64,000 nucleotides of DNA from UBA10427 sp003500135 (GCA_963966275.1 CAWZYQ010000001.1:1-64000), one strand, 5' to 3'; counted from the first letter of the stretch, positions 27,886 to 37,391 are shown. Numbers and translations: made by a program. Notes: generated by a model not told the origin, from the letters alone.

Positions 27886-29262
27886 ATGGCAATATTTCAA
27901 CAAATCTTGTTTATAGCGGTCGTTGCGACAACCGGTTACCTCCTATTCAAAAGAATTCTGCGCATCAGAAACAATATCAAGTTGGGCAGAAAAACCGATC
28001 GCTTCGATAATAAAAGTGAGCGATGGAAAAACACCCTGCTTATCGCTTTCGGACAGAAAAAAATGTTTAAAAAGCCCATTGCCGCATTGCTGCACCTGGG
28101 AATTTACGTCGGCTTTTTGGTGATCAATATTGAAGGAATAGAGTTTTTTCTCGATGGCCTTTTCGGAAAGCACCGTGTAATCGCACGATTCCTTCAGGGT
28201 ATCAATATGACCGGTTTTTACACTGTCACACTCAATATATTCGAGTTCCTGGCTGTCATCGTTATTCTATCTTGTGTATTCTTTCTGATTAGAAGAAATA
28301 TACTTGGAATAAAAAGATTTGATGGTATCGAGATGACCCATTGGCCAAAGCTCGATGCCAACCTCATCCTTATATTTGAAATCATTCTCATGTTTGCGAT
28401 CATGACTATGAATGCTTCGGATCAAATACTCCAGTCGCGCAATGTTGCCGGATACCCGCAAACCGGCCGTATGATATTCAGTGATATTTTCGCCTCTCCT
28501 TTTTATCAAAACCTGAGCACCCCGGCTTTAATAATTGTAGAACGAGTTGCCTGGTGGATACATATTATTGGCATTTTCGCATTTGCGATTTACGTAACCT
28601 ATTCAAAGCATTTGCATACAGCGCTTGCCTTTCCCAATACCTATTTTGCCAACTTGAATGCACAAGGCAAAATCCAGAATATGGATGAAGTGACCAAAGA
28701 AGTGAAAATGATGATGGGCATGCCGGTTGAAAACGAGGAATCGACCAATGGGAATGAAGGCGAAATACCACGGCTCGGCGCCAAAGATGTTAATGATCTT
28801 TCATGGGTAAACATAATGAATGCCTACTCCTGCACGGAATGTGGCCGTTGTACTTCACAATGTCCGGCCAACCTGACCGGTAAAAAGCTCTCGCCGCGAA
28901 AAATAATGATGGATGTTCGCAACAGGGCGGAAGAAGTTGGGGAATCTATCGCAAAAGGCGGCAAAGGACTCGAAGATGGAAAATCATTGCTCGGCGATTA
29001 CATAACAAAAGAAGAACTATTTGCCTGCACCAGTTGTAATGCCTGCGTAGAGGCCTGCCCGGTTATGATCGATCCACTGTCGATCATACTTCAAATGCGT
29101 CGATACTTATCTATGGAAGAATCAGGCGCGCCACAAAGCTGGAATGCCATGTTCTCTAATATTGAAACCAGTTTTGCCCCCTGGAAATTTCCACCAAGCG
29201 ACCGCTTCAAGTGGGCTGATGAGCTTGCTAAAGAACAGGAAAACGCAGATGAGAATAAATAA
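27886..29262 (+). CDS. Membrane (Fe-S)-binding protein, HdrC/NarI-like fusion
   Basis: A 458-residue protein with an N-terminal membrane domain of five or so helices (about residues 1-250, nitrate-reductase-gamma-like) and a C-terminal ferredoxin-like part. Two cluster motifs are visible: CTECGRCTSQCP near residue 311 and CTSCNACVEACP near 382, each expected to bind a [4Fe-4S] cluster. This layout occurs in the Hdr-related electron-transfer proteins common in Bacteroidota. It is followed by the CCG-domain protein, 32 bases downstream, and the two probably form one complex passing electrons between membrane quinone and an unknown partner. Confidence 0.88.
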   Translation: MAIFQQILFIAVVATTGYLLFKRILRIRNNIKLGRKTDRFDNKSERWKNTLLIAFGQKKMFKKPIAALLHLGIYVGFLVINIEGIEFFLDGLFGKHRVIARFLQGINMTGFYTVTLNIFEFLAVIVILSCVFFLIRRNILGIKRFDGIEMTHWPKLDANLILIFEIILMFAIMTMNASDQILQSRNVAGYPQTGRMIFSDIFASPFYQNLSTPALIIVERVAWWIHIIGIFAFAIYVTYSKHLHTALAFPNTYFANLNAQGKIQNMDEVTKEVKMMMGMPVENEESTNGNEGEIPRLGAKDVNDLSWVNIMNAYSCTECGRCTSQCPANLTGKKLSPRKIMMDVRNRAEEVGESIAKGGKGLEDGKSLLGDYITKEELFACTSCNACVEACPVMIDPLSIILQMRRYLSMEESGAPQSWNAMFSNIETSFAPWKFPPSDRFKWADELAKEQENADENK

Positions 29263-29294
29263 ACCATTATTTGAAAGGGAAAAAGGATCGAAAA

Positions 29295-30095
29295 ATGGAA
29301 GATAAAAATTTATATAAAGTACCAACAATGGCCGAAATGGCCCAAAATGGAGAATCACCTGAAGTGCTTTTTTGGGTGGGTTGTGCCGGTTCATTCGACG
29401 ACCGATATAAGGAGGTCACCAAGGCTTTCATCAAAATATTGAATAAGGTAGGCATCAAATTTGCCGTTCTGGGCCAGGAGGAGTCTTGTACCGGTGATCC
29501 TGCAAGAAGAGCAGGAAATGAATTCCTATTCCAGATGCAAGCCATGGGCAACATCCAGGTGTTGAATGGTTATAACATTAAAAAGATCGTAACGGCATGC
29601 CCCCACTGTTTTAATACGATAAAAAATGAATACCCAGACCTGGGCGGAAACTATGAGGTTATGCATCATTCAGAGTTCTTGCAACAATTAATCAACGACG
29701 GACGGATCACCTTAAAAGAAGGTGGCGCATTTGAAGGTAAAAAAATTACCTATCACGACTCTTGCTACCTGGGCAGGGCAAATGATGTGTATGAGGCGCC
29801 GCGAAAAGTGCTGGAAACACTAGATGCTGAACTGGTAGAAATGAAACGGTGCAAAACCAATGGGTTGTGTTGTGGTGCAGGTGGCGCCCAAATGTTCAAA
29901 GAACCGGAAAAAGGTAATAAGGACATTAATATTGAAAGAACCGAAGAGGCGCTTGATACCGGAGCTGGTATCATAGCTACAGCATGCCCCTTTTGCATGA
30001 CCATGATGAGCGATGGTGTAAAAAACAAGGAAAAGGAAGAGCAGGTAAAAGTGTTTGATCTCGCAGAGCTGATCGCCAAAAATGAAAAGTTATAA
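29295..30095 (+). CDS. (Fe-S)-binding protein with two CCG domains, HdrB-like
   Basis: A 266-residue protein starting at the ATG at 29295 (MEDKNLYKVPTMAEMAQ), as in relatives. Two cysteine-rich (CCG) domains are present: the first with WVGCAGSFDDR, EESCTGDPARR and TACPHCFNT, the second with HDSCYLGR, NGLCCGAGGAQM and TACPFCMTM. CCG domains in HdrB, GlpC and LutA bind unusual iron-sulfur clusters and carry thiol or lactate/glycerol-phosphate redox chemistry. It is the second gene of the pair and is closed by a strong terminator. The actual electron donor is unknown. Confidence 0.9.
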   Translation: MEDKNLYKVPTMAEMAQNGESPEVLFWVGCAGSFDDRYKEVTKAFIKILNKVGIKFAVLGQEESCTGDPARRAGNEFLFQMQAMGNIQVLNGYNIKKIVTACPHCFNTIKNEYPDLGGNYEVMHHSEFLQQLINDGRITLKEGGAFEGKKITYHDSCYLGRANDVYEAPRKVLETLDAELVEMKRCKTNGLCCGAGGAQMFKEPEKGNKDINIERTEEALDTGAGIIATACPFCMTMMSDGVKNKEKEEQVKVFDLAELIAKNEKL

Positions 30096-30122
30096 ATTAT
30101 TATTTATATGCTGTAATATTTT

Positions 30123-30148
30123 AAGCCGGTTTGATTGCCGGCTTTTTT
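30123..30148 (+). terminator. Terminator of the Hdr-like pair
   Basis: A seven-base stem aagccgg / ccggctt with an eight-base loop is followed by a T run, 28 bases after the stop of the CCG-domain gene. Confidence 0.85.
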
Positions 30149-30246
30149 CGTTTTGCAAAGCCAACACTTTTATGATTTCTTCGTTTTCAGTATGCAGTAT
30201 TGTACTATTAGATTGGATGTTTCGAAACGGAAATTGGAGCAAATAA

Positions 30247-30732
30247 ATGAACGTAGCATTTGAAAAGTTATCAGATCAGGCAAGAGTTTGGATTTATCAA
30301 TCGGATCGTAAATTATCCGATGATGAGGTACGGCAGATACAGGAAAAAGGCAATCAGTTTTCAGCCCAATGGTCGGCGCATGGCAAAGGCCTGAAAAGTG
30401 CAGTAACCATCCTTTATCATCAGTTTATCATATTGTCAGTAGATGAAACTGCACATGCGGCGAGTGGCTGTTCCATTGATAGTTCTGTGAATTTTATCAA
30501 AGAAATTGAAAATACCTACGATGTAAAACTTCTGGACAGAAGCCTGGTTGCCTTTTTAAAAGGCGAAGATGTTACCACCACATCTTTTCAGAAAATTGCA
30601 GAAGAAATTCACTCTGGAAATATCGATAAGTCAACACCTACGTTTAATAATACGGTACAGACTAAGTATGATTTGAAAAATAACTGGCTGATTCCTGCAG
30701 AAAAGAGCTGGTTGTCACGTTATTTTAAGTAG
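30247..30732 (+). CDS. Conserved Bacteroidota protein of unknown function (often mislabelled ABC transporter ATPase)
   Basis: A 161-residue soluble protein. Features such as VWIYQSDRKLSDDEV near the start, AQWSAHGKGL, DETAHAASGCSIDSSVNFIKEIE in the middle and WLIPAEKSWLSRYF at the end are typical of a family present throughout Bacteroidota. In databases it is sometimes called an ABC transporter ATPase, but no Walker A or B motif is visible, so that name is not justified. The conserved ASGCSID motif might hold a functional Cys. Monocistronic by context. Confidence 0.85.
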   Translation: MNVAFEKLSDQARVWIYQSDRKLSDDEVRQIQEKGNQFSAQWSAHGKGLKSAVTILYHQFIILSVDETAHAASGCSIDSSVNFIKEIENTYDVKLLDRSLVAFLKGEDVTTTSFQKIAEEIHSGNIDKSTPTFNNTVQTKYDLKNNWLIPAEKSWLSRYFK

Positions 30733-30837
30733 AAGTTAAGAAGCAATTGGTCATGCTTTTTATCGTTTTACTTTGTTTTAATTGGGTTAATGCATAATAT
30801 GTATATCAAAATCCGGCATTAAAGAAGAGAGGACCAT

Positions 30838-32904
30838 ATGAACCAAACACGCGTATTTTTGAGCCTTATTATTTTTGTGGCATTTGCCTGCAGCCCCGGC
30901 AAAATGGCCATGAAAAAGGGCAATAAGCGCTTTAATACAGGTGAGTACGACCTGAGTATTGATTATTACAACAAAGCCATAGCCAATGATCACCTGGTAG
31001 GTGAAGCAAATTTTAAAATTGGCGAATCATACCGGTTGTCCAATCGAATTAAGGAAGCGCTGCCATACTACGAGGTCGCAGTTGAAAAAGGCTATAACCC
31101 CGAAGAATCGAAGCTTTATTATGCGATTGCACTAAAGAATAATGAAAAATACCAGGAGGCAAAAAGGGTACTGGACCAACTGACCGATGCTGAACTAAAA
31201 GGTGAAATTAAAGACCTTACTGATCAGGAAATGGAAAACCTGATTAAGCTGGAAGAGATTATTAACAAAAAAAGCTACTTCGAGGTCAAAAACCTTGACC
31301 TTATCAACACGCCGGCTGCCGAATATGCGGCATATTACTACAATGGTGAATTGTATTTTACCTCATCCAGAGATGGCGGGAAAATATATAAAGCCACCGG
31401 AACACCTTTCACAAAAATTTACAAAGTAAAAACCAAGGGCGCTATTGTAGATACGACCACCGTTATGCAATTGCCTTCTTACATCAATTCCGAAAATACA
31501 AACGATGGTACCATTGCTATTTCGCCAGACGGTAGTACTATGATTTTTGCCAAAGGAAATAGTGGCCGGAAAAAAGGATCGGAAGATGTAGACCTGTATA
31601 TTTCGAGATTTCGGCGTAATCAATGGACCGAGCCCACCATAATGCGTGTTAACGATCCCAAGGCATGGGACTCCACACCAGCATTTACACAAGACGGCAA
31701 CTCGCTTATCTTTGCCAGTAATAGAAAAGGCGGATTTGGCGGTACCGATCTTTATATCGCAACCATAAACCGTCGCGGTAGGTTTGGACGAGTACAAAAC
31801 CTTGGGCCGGAAATAAATACCGCCGGAAATGAAATGTTTCCTCATGTAGGTGAAGATGGTAGTATTTACTTTGCCTCTAATGGCCATCCGGGACTCGGAG
31901 GACTAGACATTTTCAAAGTCACCCGGGAATCTGGAAAATTAAATGTTGAAAACCTGGGATCTCCTGTCAACTCAAGCAGTGATGATTTCGCCATGTTTTT
32001 GTACACCATTGACAAAGGTTTTTTTAGTTCAAACCGTGAATCGGGTGCCGGCGACGATGATATCTATACCTTCAGAAATGAAGATCCGAACCTGAAAATT
32101 GTCAATTACTTCCTGGTAGGTACCACAGTTACCAATACCGAAGAGGGAGAGAAAATTTTGCCGGGAACCGTTGTAAAGCTACAGGCCCGATCAGACAGTA
32201 CAATTTTGAGTGAAAAACTATCGGATAGAGATGGTCAGTTCCGTTTCAGAGTGTATCCAGAAGAAGATTATTTCCTTATCGCTGAAAAAACAGATTATCT
32301 CACATCAAGAAGTACATTTTCCACCGTAGGAAAAACGATCCCAAAAGATCAGTTGACCCAACTGGTAACCAATAAGATTTTTGAAACTAAGGTAGCACTT
32401 GATCAGATAGTCATTGACAAAGCCATTGTGGTAGAAAATATCTACTACGATCTGGATAAGTGGGATATTCGTGAAGACGCCGCTCAGGAACTAGACAAGC
32501 TGGTTACCATGCTCGAGGATAATCCTGAAATCAAAATTGAATTGAGTTCACACACCGATAGTCGACAAACGGCAGATTATAACCTTGACCTTTCGAAAAA
32601 AAGAGCCCAGTCGGCAGTCGATTATATAGTATCACAGGGAATTGATCCCGATCGATTGGTGGCTCGTGGCTATGGTGAGTCTGAACTTCTAATTTCAGAT
32701 GAAGAAATTAATGAATTACCGACCCCGGAAGCTCGAGAGCGTGCTCACCAACGAAATCGTCGAACAGAATTTAAGATCCTTGAGTTCGACCCCTCAAAAA
32801 GTATAAAAGAGGAAGATGAGGAGGATGAAATTGATGAATTGGAATTAGTGGAAACTGAAGAGGATAAAAAAGACCTGGAAAGTAAAATCGACTGGGACAA
32901 TTAA
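30838..32904 (+). CDS. PorE-like TPR/PD40/OmpA lipoprotein
   Basis: A 688-residue outer-membrane-associated protein. It has a lipoprotein-like signal (AFAC, Cys18), then TPR-like repeats at about residues 25-125 (KGNKRFNTGEYDLSIDYY). A PD40/WD40-like propeller spans about 150-420 (TIAISPDGSTMIFAKG, GGTDLYIATI), followed by a carboxypeptidase-regulatory-like Ig domain at about 430-520. The C-terminal OmpA peptidoglycan-binding domain spans about 540-655 (IELSSHTDSRQTADYNLDLSKKRAQ). This domain order is that of PorE of Porphyromonas, which anchors type IX secretion parts to peptidoglycan. The acidic tail (about 660-688) is an addition. The ortholog claim is inference. Confidence 0.85.
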   Translation: MNQTRVFLSLIIFVAFACSPGKMAMKKGNKRFNTGEYDLSIDYYNKAIANDHLVGEANFKIGESYRLSNRIKEALPYYEVAVEKGYNPEESKLYYAIALKNNEKYQEAKRVLDQLTDAELKGEIKDLTDQEMENLIKLEEIINKKSYFEVKNLDLINTPAAEYAAYYYNGELYFTSSRDGGKIYKATGTPFTKIYKVKTKGAIVDTTTVMQLPSYINSENTNDGTIAISPDGSTMIFAKGNSGRKKGSEDVDLYISRFRRNQWTEPTIMRVNDPKAWDSTPAFTQDGNSLIFASNRKGGFGGTDLYIATINRRGRFGRVQNLGPEINTAGNEMFPHVGEDGSIYFASNGHPGLGGLDIFKVTRESGKLNVENLGSPVNSSSDDFAMFLYTIDKGFFSSNRESGAGDDDIYTFRNEDPNLKIVNYFLVGTTVTNTEEGEKILPGTVVKLQARSDSTILSEKLSDRDGQFRFRVYPEEDYFLIAEKTDYLTSRSTFSTVGKTIPKDQLTQLVTNKIFETKVALDQIVIDKAIVVENIYYDLDKWDIREDAAQELDKLVTMLEDNPEIKIELSSHTDSRQTADYNLDLSKKRAQSAVDYIVSQGIDPDRLVARGYGESELLISDEEINELPTPEARERAHQRNRRTEFKILEFDPSKSIKEEDEEDEIDELELVETEEDKKDLESKIDWDN

Positions 32905-33009
32905 AACCTGTTCAATGCGATTGATATTTTAATGTTCCTTTGTCGATCAGTGTTAGGCAACTCAAAAAGCACAGGAGTTTGAAATGAATGACGGAGATAC
33001 TACTTTTTT

Positions 33010-33309
33010 ATGAAAAAACACTATCTCTGTCTGATCTATTAAGGAGAAAACAGAAATCCGGATTCGGTTCTTACTGATGAAATTCATAATGCTTATTTGG
33101 CATATATGGACAGCCCGGCCAATGCCGGCTAACATCATATGGCGAGGCCTATGGACTGAGATGGCGAATTCCGGGGAATTACCATATTAGATGAAGTAAA
33201 TAAGGACGAAGCCTTGAAACCTGCCAATGGTGATCCTGCAGCTAAAGCTGGGCGGCTTCGTATGGAAGTTCATCCAAGGTGGGCCGCCAAAGGTTCAAAA
33301 CTGAAATAA
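33010..33309 (+). pseudogene. YciI-family gene inactivated by three in-frame stops
   Basis: Reading one frame without any shift gives 99 residues from MKKHYLCLIY to WAAKGSKLK, interrupted by stops at 33040 (TAA), 33130 (TAA) and 33157 (TGA). The frame between them shows the YciI pattern: an early GENRNPDSVLTDEIHNAYLAYM helix, DGEFRGITILDEVNKDEALK, then GDPAAKAGRLRMEVHP, which matches the family's conserved DP..aGRl..e.hPw ending. The gene thus appears complete in length but silenced by point mutations only. YciI-type proteins are small ferredoxin-fold enzymes or regulators of uncertain role. Confidence 0.7.
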
Positions 33310-33313
33310 TGCT

Positions 33314-33784
33314 TTAATCCTCGTCGATAGTGTTTTCCACCTGCTTATTCTCGCGCAATTCAGGGTGATTTATCAATCCACCTGAATGGCCCACCTGAGC
33401 CAGAAATGCAAATGTAACCAGGGCCAGCGAGGCAAGCGAAAGACCAATCAACCTATATCGTTCTGTCGATTTTCGAAGAATGATTAACCCTCCGATTGAA
33501 AGCAAAGCCAATATTTCTACCAGCCATATCACAGTTTCTGCCTGCTCTTCATGTTCATGGATAATATCATGTGAAATGCCCATTTCCTCCACCACTTCTT
33601 CTGCCTCCTCACCACTAAAATAGGCGGGTAATGCCATGATCCCACTGAAAATCAACACAAACAGGCCTGTTTTAACAATATCCAGCTTTTTGAAAAATAC
33701 GCCTCCAAGTAAAATAAATGCGCCAAAAAACACTCCCAATATCGGAAAGTGGTTGACCAACATATGTATTTGTGCTCCTTCCAT
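33314..33784 (-). CDS. Membrane protein, DUF2231-like
   Basis: A 156-residue protein with four membrane helices (about residues 10-28, 34-56, 83-102 and 112-132). The start MEGAQIHMLVNHFPILGVFFG has the His-Pro pair of DUF2231-like proteins. An acidic, His-containing loop (GEEAEEVVEEM, then HDIIHEHEEQAE) lies between helices two and three and could bind metal. The same family is often found near metal or cytochrome genes. Function unknown. It is on the same strand as and just downstream of the barrel protein gene. Confidence 0.8.
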   Translation of the reverse strand: MEGAQIHMLVNHFPILGVFFGAFILLGGVFFKKLDIVKTGLFVLIFSGIMALPAYFSGEEAEEVVEEMGISHDIIHEHEEQAETVIWLVEILALLSIGGLIILRKSTERYRLIGLSLASLALVTFAFLAQVGHSGGLINHPELRENKQVENTIDED

Positions 33785-33795
33785 AGTGCTATTAT

Positions 33796-34581
33796 TTAAT
33801 ATACTCTCTTGCCAAACCGGTAACCGAATCCTCCTAAAATATAAAATGGAGTATCATTTCCAGACACATCAAACCCGATTTCAAAATCTGCCATCAGGTT
33901 GCTGTTGAAATTGAGTACCACACCACCATCAATTATATTCGATTCAGTAAACTCAGAAAAACGACCAAACCATTCGCCATATACGGAAATATAATCACTC
34001 ACGGCATAACTGTAATTGAGCGTAGCCCGAAAAATAGATTCTTCAGACTCCTTAAAAAATGTTAATCCAGCATTTGATCCGATAGATGACCTCTCTCCGA
34101 CAGGTATTGAAAAAGTCCCGATGACATTAGAAGATATTTCATTGGATTCAAAATCTTTGCTGCTTAAAGTGCTGAATCCCACATTGGCGAATAAACCTAA
34201 TGAAGGCCCCGATTCGCCATCGAGGATATTCCACCTTAAAGCTACCTCAGGCGTATTCAGCCCGGCCTGAACAAATGATGAGTCGCTGATAAATGTCTTG
34301 AAATCTGTCCAATAGATTGAAACCATCACTTCCAGCGTTTCCAAAACACCATAGCGTAAGTGGCCATTTAATCCCCAGGATCTCACATCACCAAAATTTT
34401 CAGTATCGCGCCGGTTGTATTCAAAACCACTTTCCCACTGCCAAATGCCCTGACCTACCGTCATTGGGGTGTAGGTAAACCCCGGGCGGTCGGTATTGAG
34501 TGGCTGGCCGATATACTGTGCCTGGCTAATTTGTAGCCCTAAAAAGGTGCAAAGGATGGTGAAAAGTAATCTTGAATTCAT
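33796..34581 (-). CDS. Outer-membrane transporter-like beta-barrel (MetA-pathway family)
   Basis: A 261-residue protein with a signal peptide (first 21 residues, ending SQAQ) and a mature start IGQPLNTDRPGFTYTPMTVGQG. The DRPGF motif and the alternating strands (WQWESGFEYNR, LRWNILDGESGPSLGLFANVGFS) match the family PF13557, named after a phenol-degradation gene but most likely outer-membrane channels or structural barrels. Eleven bases separate it from the DUF2231-like gene, so both are probably co-transcribed. Confidence 0.83.
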   Translation of the reverse strand: MNSRLLFTILCTFLGLQISQAQYIGQPLNTDRPGFTYTPMTVGQGIWQWESGFEYNRRDTENFGDVRSWGLNGHLRYGVLETLEVMVSIYWTDFKTFISDSSFVQAGLNTPEVALRWNILDGESGPSLGLFANVGFSTLSSKDFESNEISSNVIGTFSIPVGERSSIGSNAGLTFFKESEESIFRATLNYSYAVSDYISVYGEWFGRFSEFTESNIIDGGVVLNFNSNLMADFEIGFDVSGNDTPFYILGGFGYRFGKRVY

Positions 34582-34674
34582 AGTTGGTAATTTTATGGAA
34601 AGATATTGATCGCTTTTGACAATTGAAATGAAATACCGATTTTGTCGCTATCAAATTGCTATAAAAGATAAGTC

Positions 34675-35358
34675 ATGGATCATCAAACCCCGGAAAACCC
34701 GGCTTTTATTCCCTACAATTCTGAAAAATTTGAAGTAGCTGAAATGATAGAGCGCTCGCGATTGTTTTACAAATGGGCAGATAAAAGGCGGAGTTTGCGC
34801 ATGTTTTCCGATCAACCTGTTCCAAGACAAGTAATTGAGAATATAATTAAAACAGCATCAACGGCGCCATCGGGTGCACATAAACAACCCTGGACATTTT
34901 GTGCAGTTTCAAATCCGGAAATAAAGAGTGAGATAAGAAAAGCTGCTGAAAAAGAGGAATTCGAATCCTACAATCACCGAATGAGTGATGAATGGTTGGA
35001 GGACCTGAAGGCCTTTGATACCGATTGGAATAAACCTTTTCTTGAAACAGTTCCCTGGCTTATTGTCGTTTTTTCCAGATCTTTTGAGTGGAGTGAAAAT
35101 GGCCAAAAGCATCAAAACTATTATGTAAAAGAGTCTGTCGGACTGGCCTGCGGAATGTTATTGAATGCCATTCATAATTCAGGGTTAGTCGCGCTAACCC
35201 ATACGCCAAGTCCGATGAATTTTTTACAGGAAATACTAGGTAGGCCAAAAAATGAAAGACCGTTTTTGTTAATCCCCGTAGGCTACGCCGCCAAAGAAGC
35301 TCAGGTACCAAAATTAAAAAGGAAATCCCTTGAAGAGATTTCCGTATGGTACGAATGA
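34675..35358 (+). CDS. Nitroreductase family protein
   Basis: A 227-residue FMN-dependent nitroreductase-fold protein. It shows the FMN-binding RRSLRMFSDQPVPRQVIENIIKTASTAPSGAHKQPWTF region near residues 38-78 and the second conserved segment SVGLACGMLLNAIHNSGLVALTHTPSP near 160-188. The layout is close to the iodotyrosine-deiodinase/BluB-like group of reductases. The true substrate is not known. Soluble, no signal peptide; ends 11 bases before the convergent DUF1328 gene. Confidence 0.9.
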   Translation: MDHQTPENPAFIPYNSEKFEVAEMIERSRLFYKWADKRRSLRMFSDQPVPRQVIENIIKTASTAPSGAHKQPWTFCAVSNPEIKSEIRKAAEKEEFESYNHRMSDEWLEDLKAFDTDWNKPFLETVPWLIVVFSRSFEWSENGQKHQNYYVKESVGLACGMLLNAIHNSGLVALTHTPSPMNFLQEILGRPKNERPFLLIPVGYAAKEAQVPKLKRKSLEEISVWYE

Positions 35359-35369
35359 CTGCATTGAAT

Positions 35370-35531
35370 TTAACGTTTTACAAGGCCCGCAATAAATGAT
35401 ATTATTAGCAGCACTAAGAATATAAAAAATATAATCTTAGCTATGGATGCAGCGCCAGCGGCTATTCCGCCAAATCCGAACACGGCTGCTACAATTGCGA
35501 TTACCAGAAATATTAGGGTCCATCTAAGCAT
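35370..35531 (-). CDS. DUF1328 family small membrane protein (YtjA-like)
   Basis: A 53-residue protein, starting [20 protein letters not shown]. Two hydrophobic helices surround the family signature [19 protein letters not shown], which marks DUF1328/YtjA. Such genes are often stress-induced and carry a single short transcript. It is convergent with the nitroreductase gene and lies downstream of the TspO-like gene on the same strand. Family assignment is firm; function is unknown. Confidence 0.9.
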   Translation of the reverse strand: MLRWTLIFLVIAIVAAVFGFGGIAAGAASIAKIIFFIFLVLLIISFIAGLVKR

Positions 35532-35657
35532 GTTTTGTTTTGGTTTGATTCACCATTTGCTAAGGAATAATTATGCCAAGCAGCTTCATTGCTTAAAATT
35601 GCCACCATATTATTGATCTTTGTAGGAAACTATCCCCAACATGTGGATTTATTGGAT

Positions 35658-36443
35658 TTAATTATTCCACAACCTCAACCATTTTTTCGATTGGATAACT
35701 ATTGTTATCAACACAATCACAATACCTGTAGATGCTGAAGCTATAACATCGTAATAAACTTCGTCAGCCAAATAATACCTTTTGTACACTATGCCGGCAA
35801 GCGCCCAAACAACTACCAAAGCAAATACCACATCTTTATTTCTAATCAGCATAAAAACTGCGAGTAACACCGCAATAGCGATCATAACCGATGCCAGTAT
35901 TTGCTCCATTGGCTCACCTGGTGAGTAACCCTGGTCTACCAAAAAAGTGGTGAAATTGGCTACTGTTGCTATTGATAGCCAACCGAGATATAAACTAAAG
36001 AAAAACTGATAACGCCAGAAGCGCTCCTTACTTACCTCGTTTTGGCCAATACCCAATGACCTGTAAATTATGATCAATTCAAGCAGGAAAAAAACCATTA
36101 TGATTAATGACAGCCCTACCTGCTCGTAGTGCCAACTGAAAATCCAGCTTATATTGGCTAAAGAAGCCAGCATAAAGTGGGGCCCTATTTTTAAGACAGC
36201 TCCCGGGGCCTTGGCATTTTTCCCAAATCCCTTTAATTGGGAAACAGCAAAAATGCCCATGAAAATATATATGACTGACCAGATGGAGAAAGTGATGCCT
36301 GCCGGTACAAACAAATTGGGATACTGAGCTGATAACTCTCCTGTTGTTTTGTCGTTTATCGGTAGTGCATTGGCGAGTATGTTAACAATTATTACGAGAA
36401 CAAAGGAGATGAAATTAATGATTTGAAGCGATTTAGTTTTCAT
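35658..36443 (-). CDS. TspO/MBR-like tryptophan-rich membrane protein
   Basis: A 261-residue membrane protein with about seven helices and no signal peptide. The phrase VPAGITFSIWSVIYIFMG near residue 47 matches the conserved PxGxxFxxxWxxIY segment of TspO/MBR proteins, but the protein is about 100 residues longer than classical TspO. TspO proteins bind porphyrins and stress signals. This longer form is common in Bacteroidota, where its ligand is unknown. Start preceded by a 130-base leader shared with the divergent SH3 lipoprotein gene. Confidence 0.7.
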   Translation of the reverse strand: MKTKSLQIINFISFVLVIIVNILANALPINDKTTGELSAQYPNLFVPAGITFSIWSVIYIFMGIFAVSQLKGFGKNAKAPGAVLKIGPHFMLASLANISWIFSWHYEQVGLSLIIMVFFLLELIIIYRSLGIGQNEVSKERFWRYQFFFSLYLGWLSIATVANFTTFLVDQGYSPGEPMEQILASVMIAIAVLLAVFMLIRNKDVVFALVVVWALAGIVYKRYYLADEVYYDVIASASTGIVIVLITIVIQSKKWLRLWNN

Positions 36444-36574
36444 AGGTTTCTCAATTTTCTTGGTTTCTACTTAACGAACAGGCTCTTCTTCATAAAGTTT
36501 GAAATTCACCTTTTTGATCTTTTATTTAATTGGGTAATTTTAATGACAATTTCATCAATTAAAAATATAGGATT

Positions 36575-37342
36575 ATGAAAAAACTTTTTTCAATTGCCCT
36601 CGTGTTGGGCATCATGAGTGTAGCACTGTTCATTCAGGGGTGTTCCTCCGGTCAAAACGATAAGCAAAGCACGGAATCTGAAGCTGGTGTTTCTGAAGGC
36701 ACGGAAGAAACTTTGCAGGAGGTAAACGCCATTTCGCTATGGGAAGGAATTTCTGTCAGACAAGCACCTTCCAAAGAAGGTAAATGGCTCTCATCCATTA
36801 CGCTTGGTGAATCGGTAACCCACACCGGCCAGTCAGCCGTTGACAGTACCGATAAAAATCGTGGATATGTTTATGTGGTACTTTCTGATGGTACGGAAGG
36901 TTGGTCAGTTGATTACGGATTAGCTATTGACGCAAAACTGGCTGCAACGAAAGAGGAGGCCGTTATATATAAGCGCCCCGATCTCTTAACGGTCACCGAA
37001 GACAAAATACCCGTGATGTCAATGGTAGCTGTAGAAGAAGAAAGTGGCGATTTTGTGAAAGTTTTGGGTAAAGAAAGAAAAAAGAAGGGATGGATCGAAA
37101 AATCAAAGCTTGTGCTTGACGATAAGGAAGTGGCCGTTGCGGTGCTTGCAGAAAAGCAACTCAAAAAAAATGGCAGCAATTACAGTCAGGAAGCCCTTTC
37201 CGGGTTTTTGGAAACTGTACCGTATAAGTCCACAAATTTTTACAATACCTTGATGGATGAGCTGAATTCAATGGAAATGGAATTGGAAGAAGATGATTTT
37301 TCTGAGGAAGAAATGTCGGAAGATACCGTCTCAATGGAATAG
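36575..37342 (+). CDS. Lipoprotein with bacterial SH3 domains
   Basis: A 255-residue lipoprotein: the signal peptide ends in IQGC (Cys23), followed by an acidic linker. Two SH3b-like repeats are visible, about residues 50-115 (SLWEGISVRQAPSKEGKWLSSITLGESVTHTG) and about 120-180 (AVIYKRPDLLTVTEDKIPVMSMVAVEEESGDFVKV). Such domains usually bind peptidoglycan or proteins in the periplasm. The C-terminal tail is strongly acidic. Ends in a hairpin terminator. Specific role unknown. Confidence 0.82.
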   Translation: MKKLFSIALVLGIMSVALFIQGCSSGQNDKQSTESEAGVSEGTEETLQEVNAISLWEGISVRQAPSKEGKWLSSITLGESVTHTGQSAVDSTDKNRGYVYVVLSDGTEGWSVDYGLAIDAKLAATKEEAVIYKRPDLLTVTEDKIPVMSMVAVEEESGDFVKVLGKERKKKGWIEKSKLVLDDKEVAVAVLAEKQLKKNGSNYSQEALSGFLETVPYKSTNFYNTLMDELNSMEMELEEDDFSEEEMSEDTVSME

Positions 37343-37352
37343 ATTTACATAA

Positions 37353-37376
37353 AAGGCAGGTGGAATCACCTGCCTT
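37353..37376 (+). terminator. Hairpin after the SH3 lipoprotein gene
   Basis: A perfect ten-base stem (aaggcaggtg / cacctgcctt) with a four-base loop, ten bases after the stop. The downstream T tract is weak, so termination may be partial and allow read-through into the ArsC-like gene. Confidence 0.55.
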
Positions 37377-37391
37377 CTTAAACAACTCATT

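Noticed and set aside
30247..30732. ABC transporter ATPase annotation
   Set aside because: No Walker A, Walker B or signature motif can be seen.
36575..37179. Antisense frame opposite the SH3 lipoprotein gene
   Set aside because: A Ser/Thr-rich shadow of the real gene with no features of its own.
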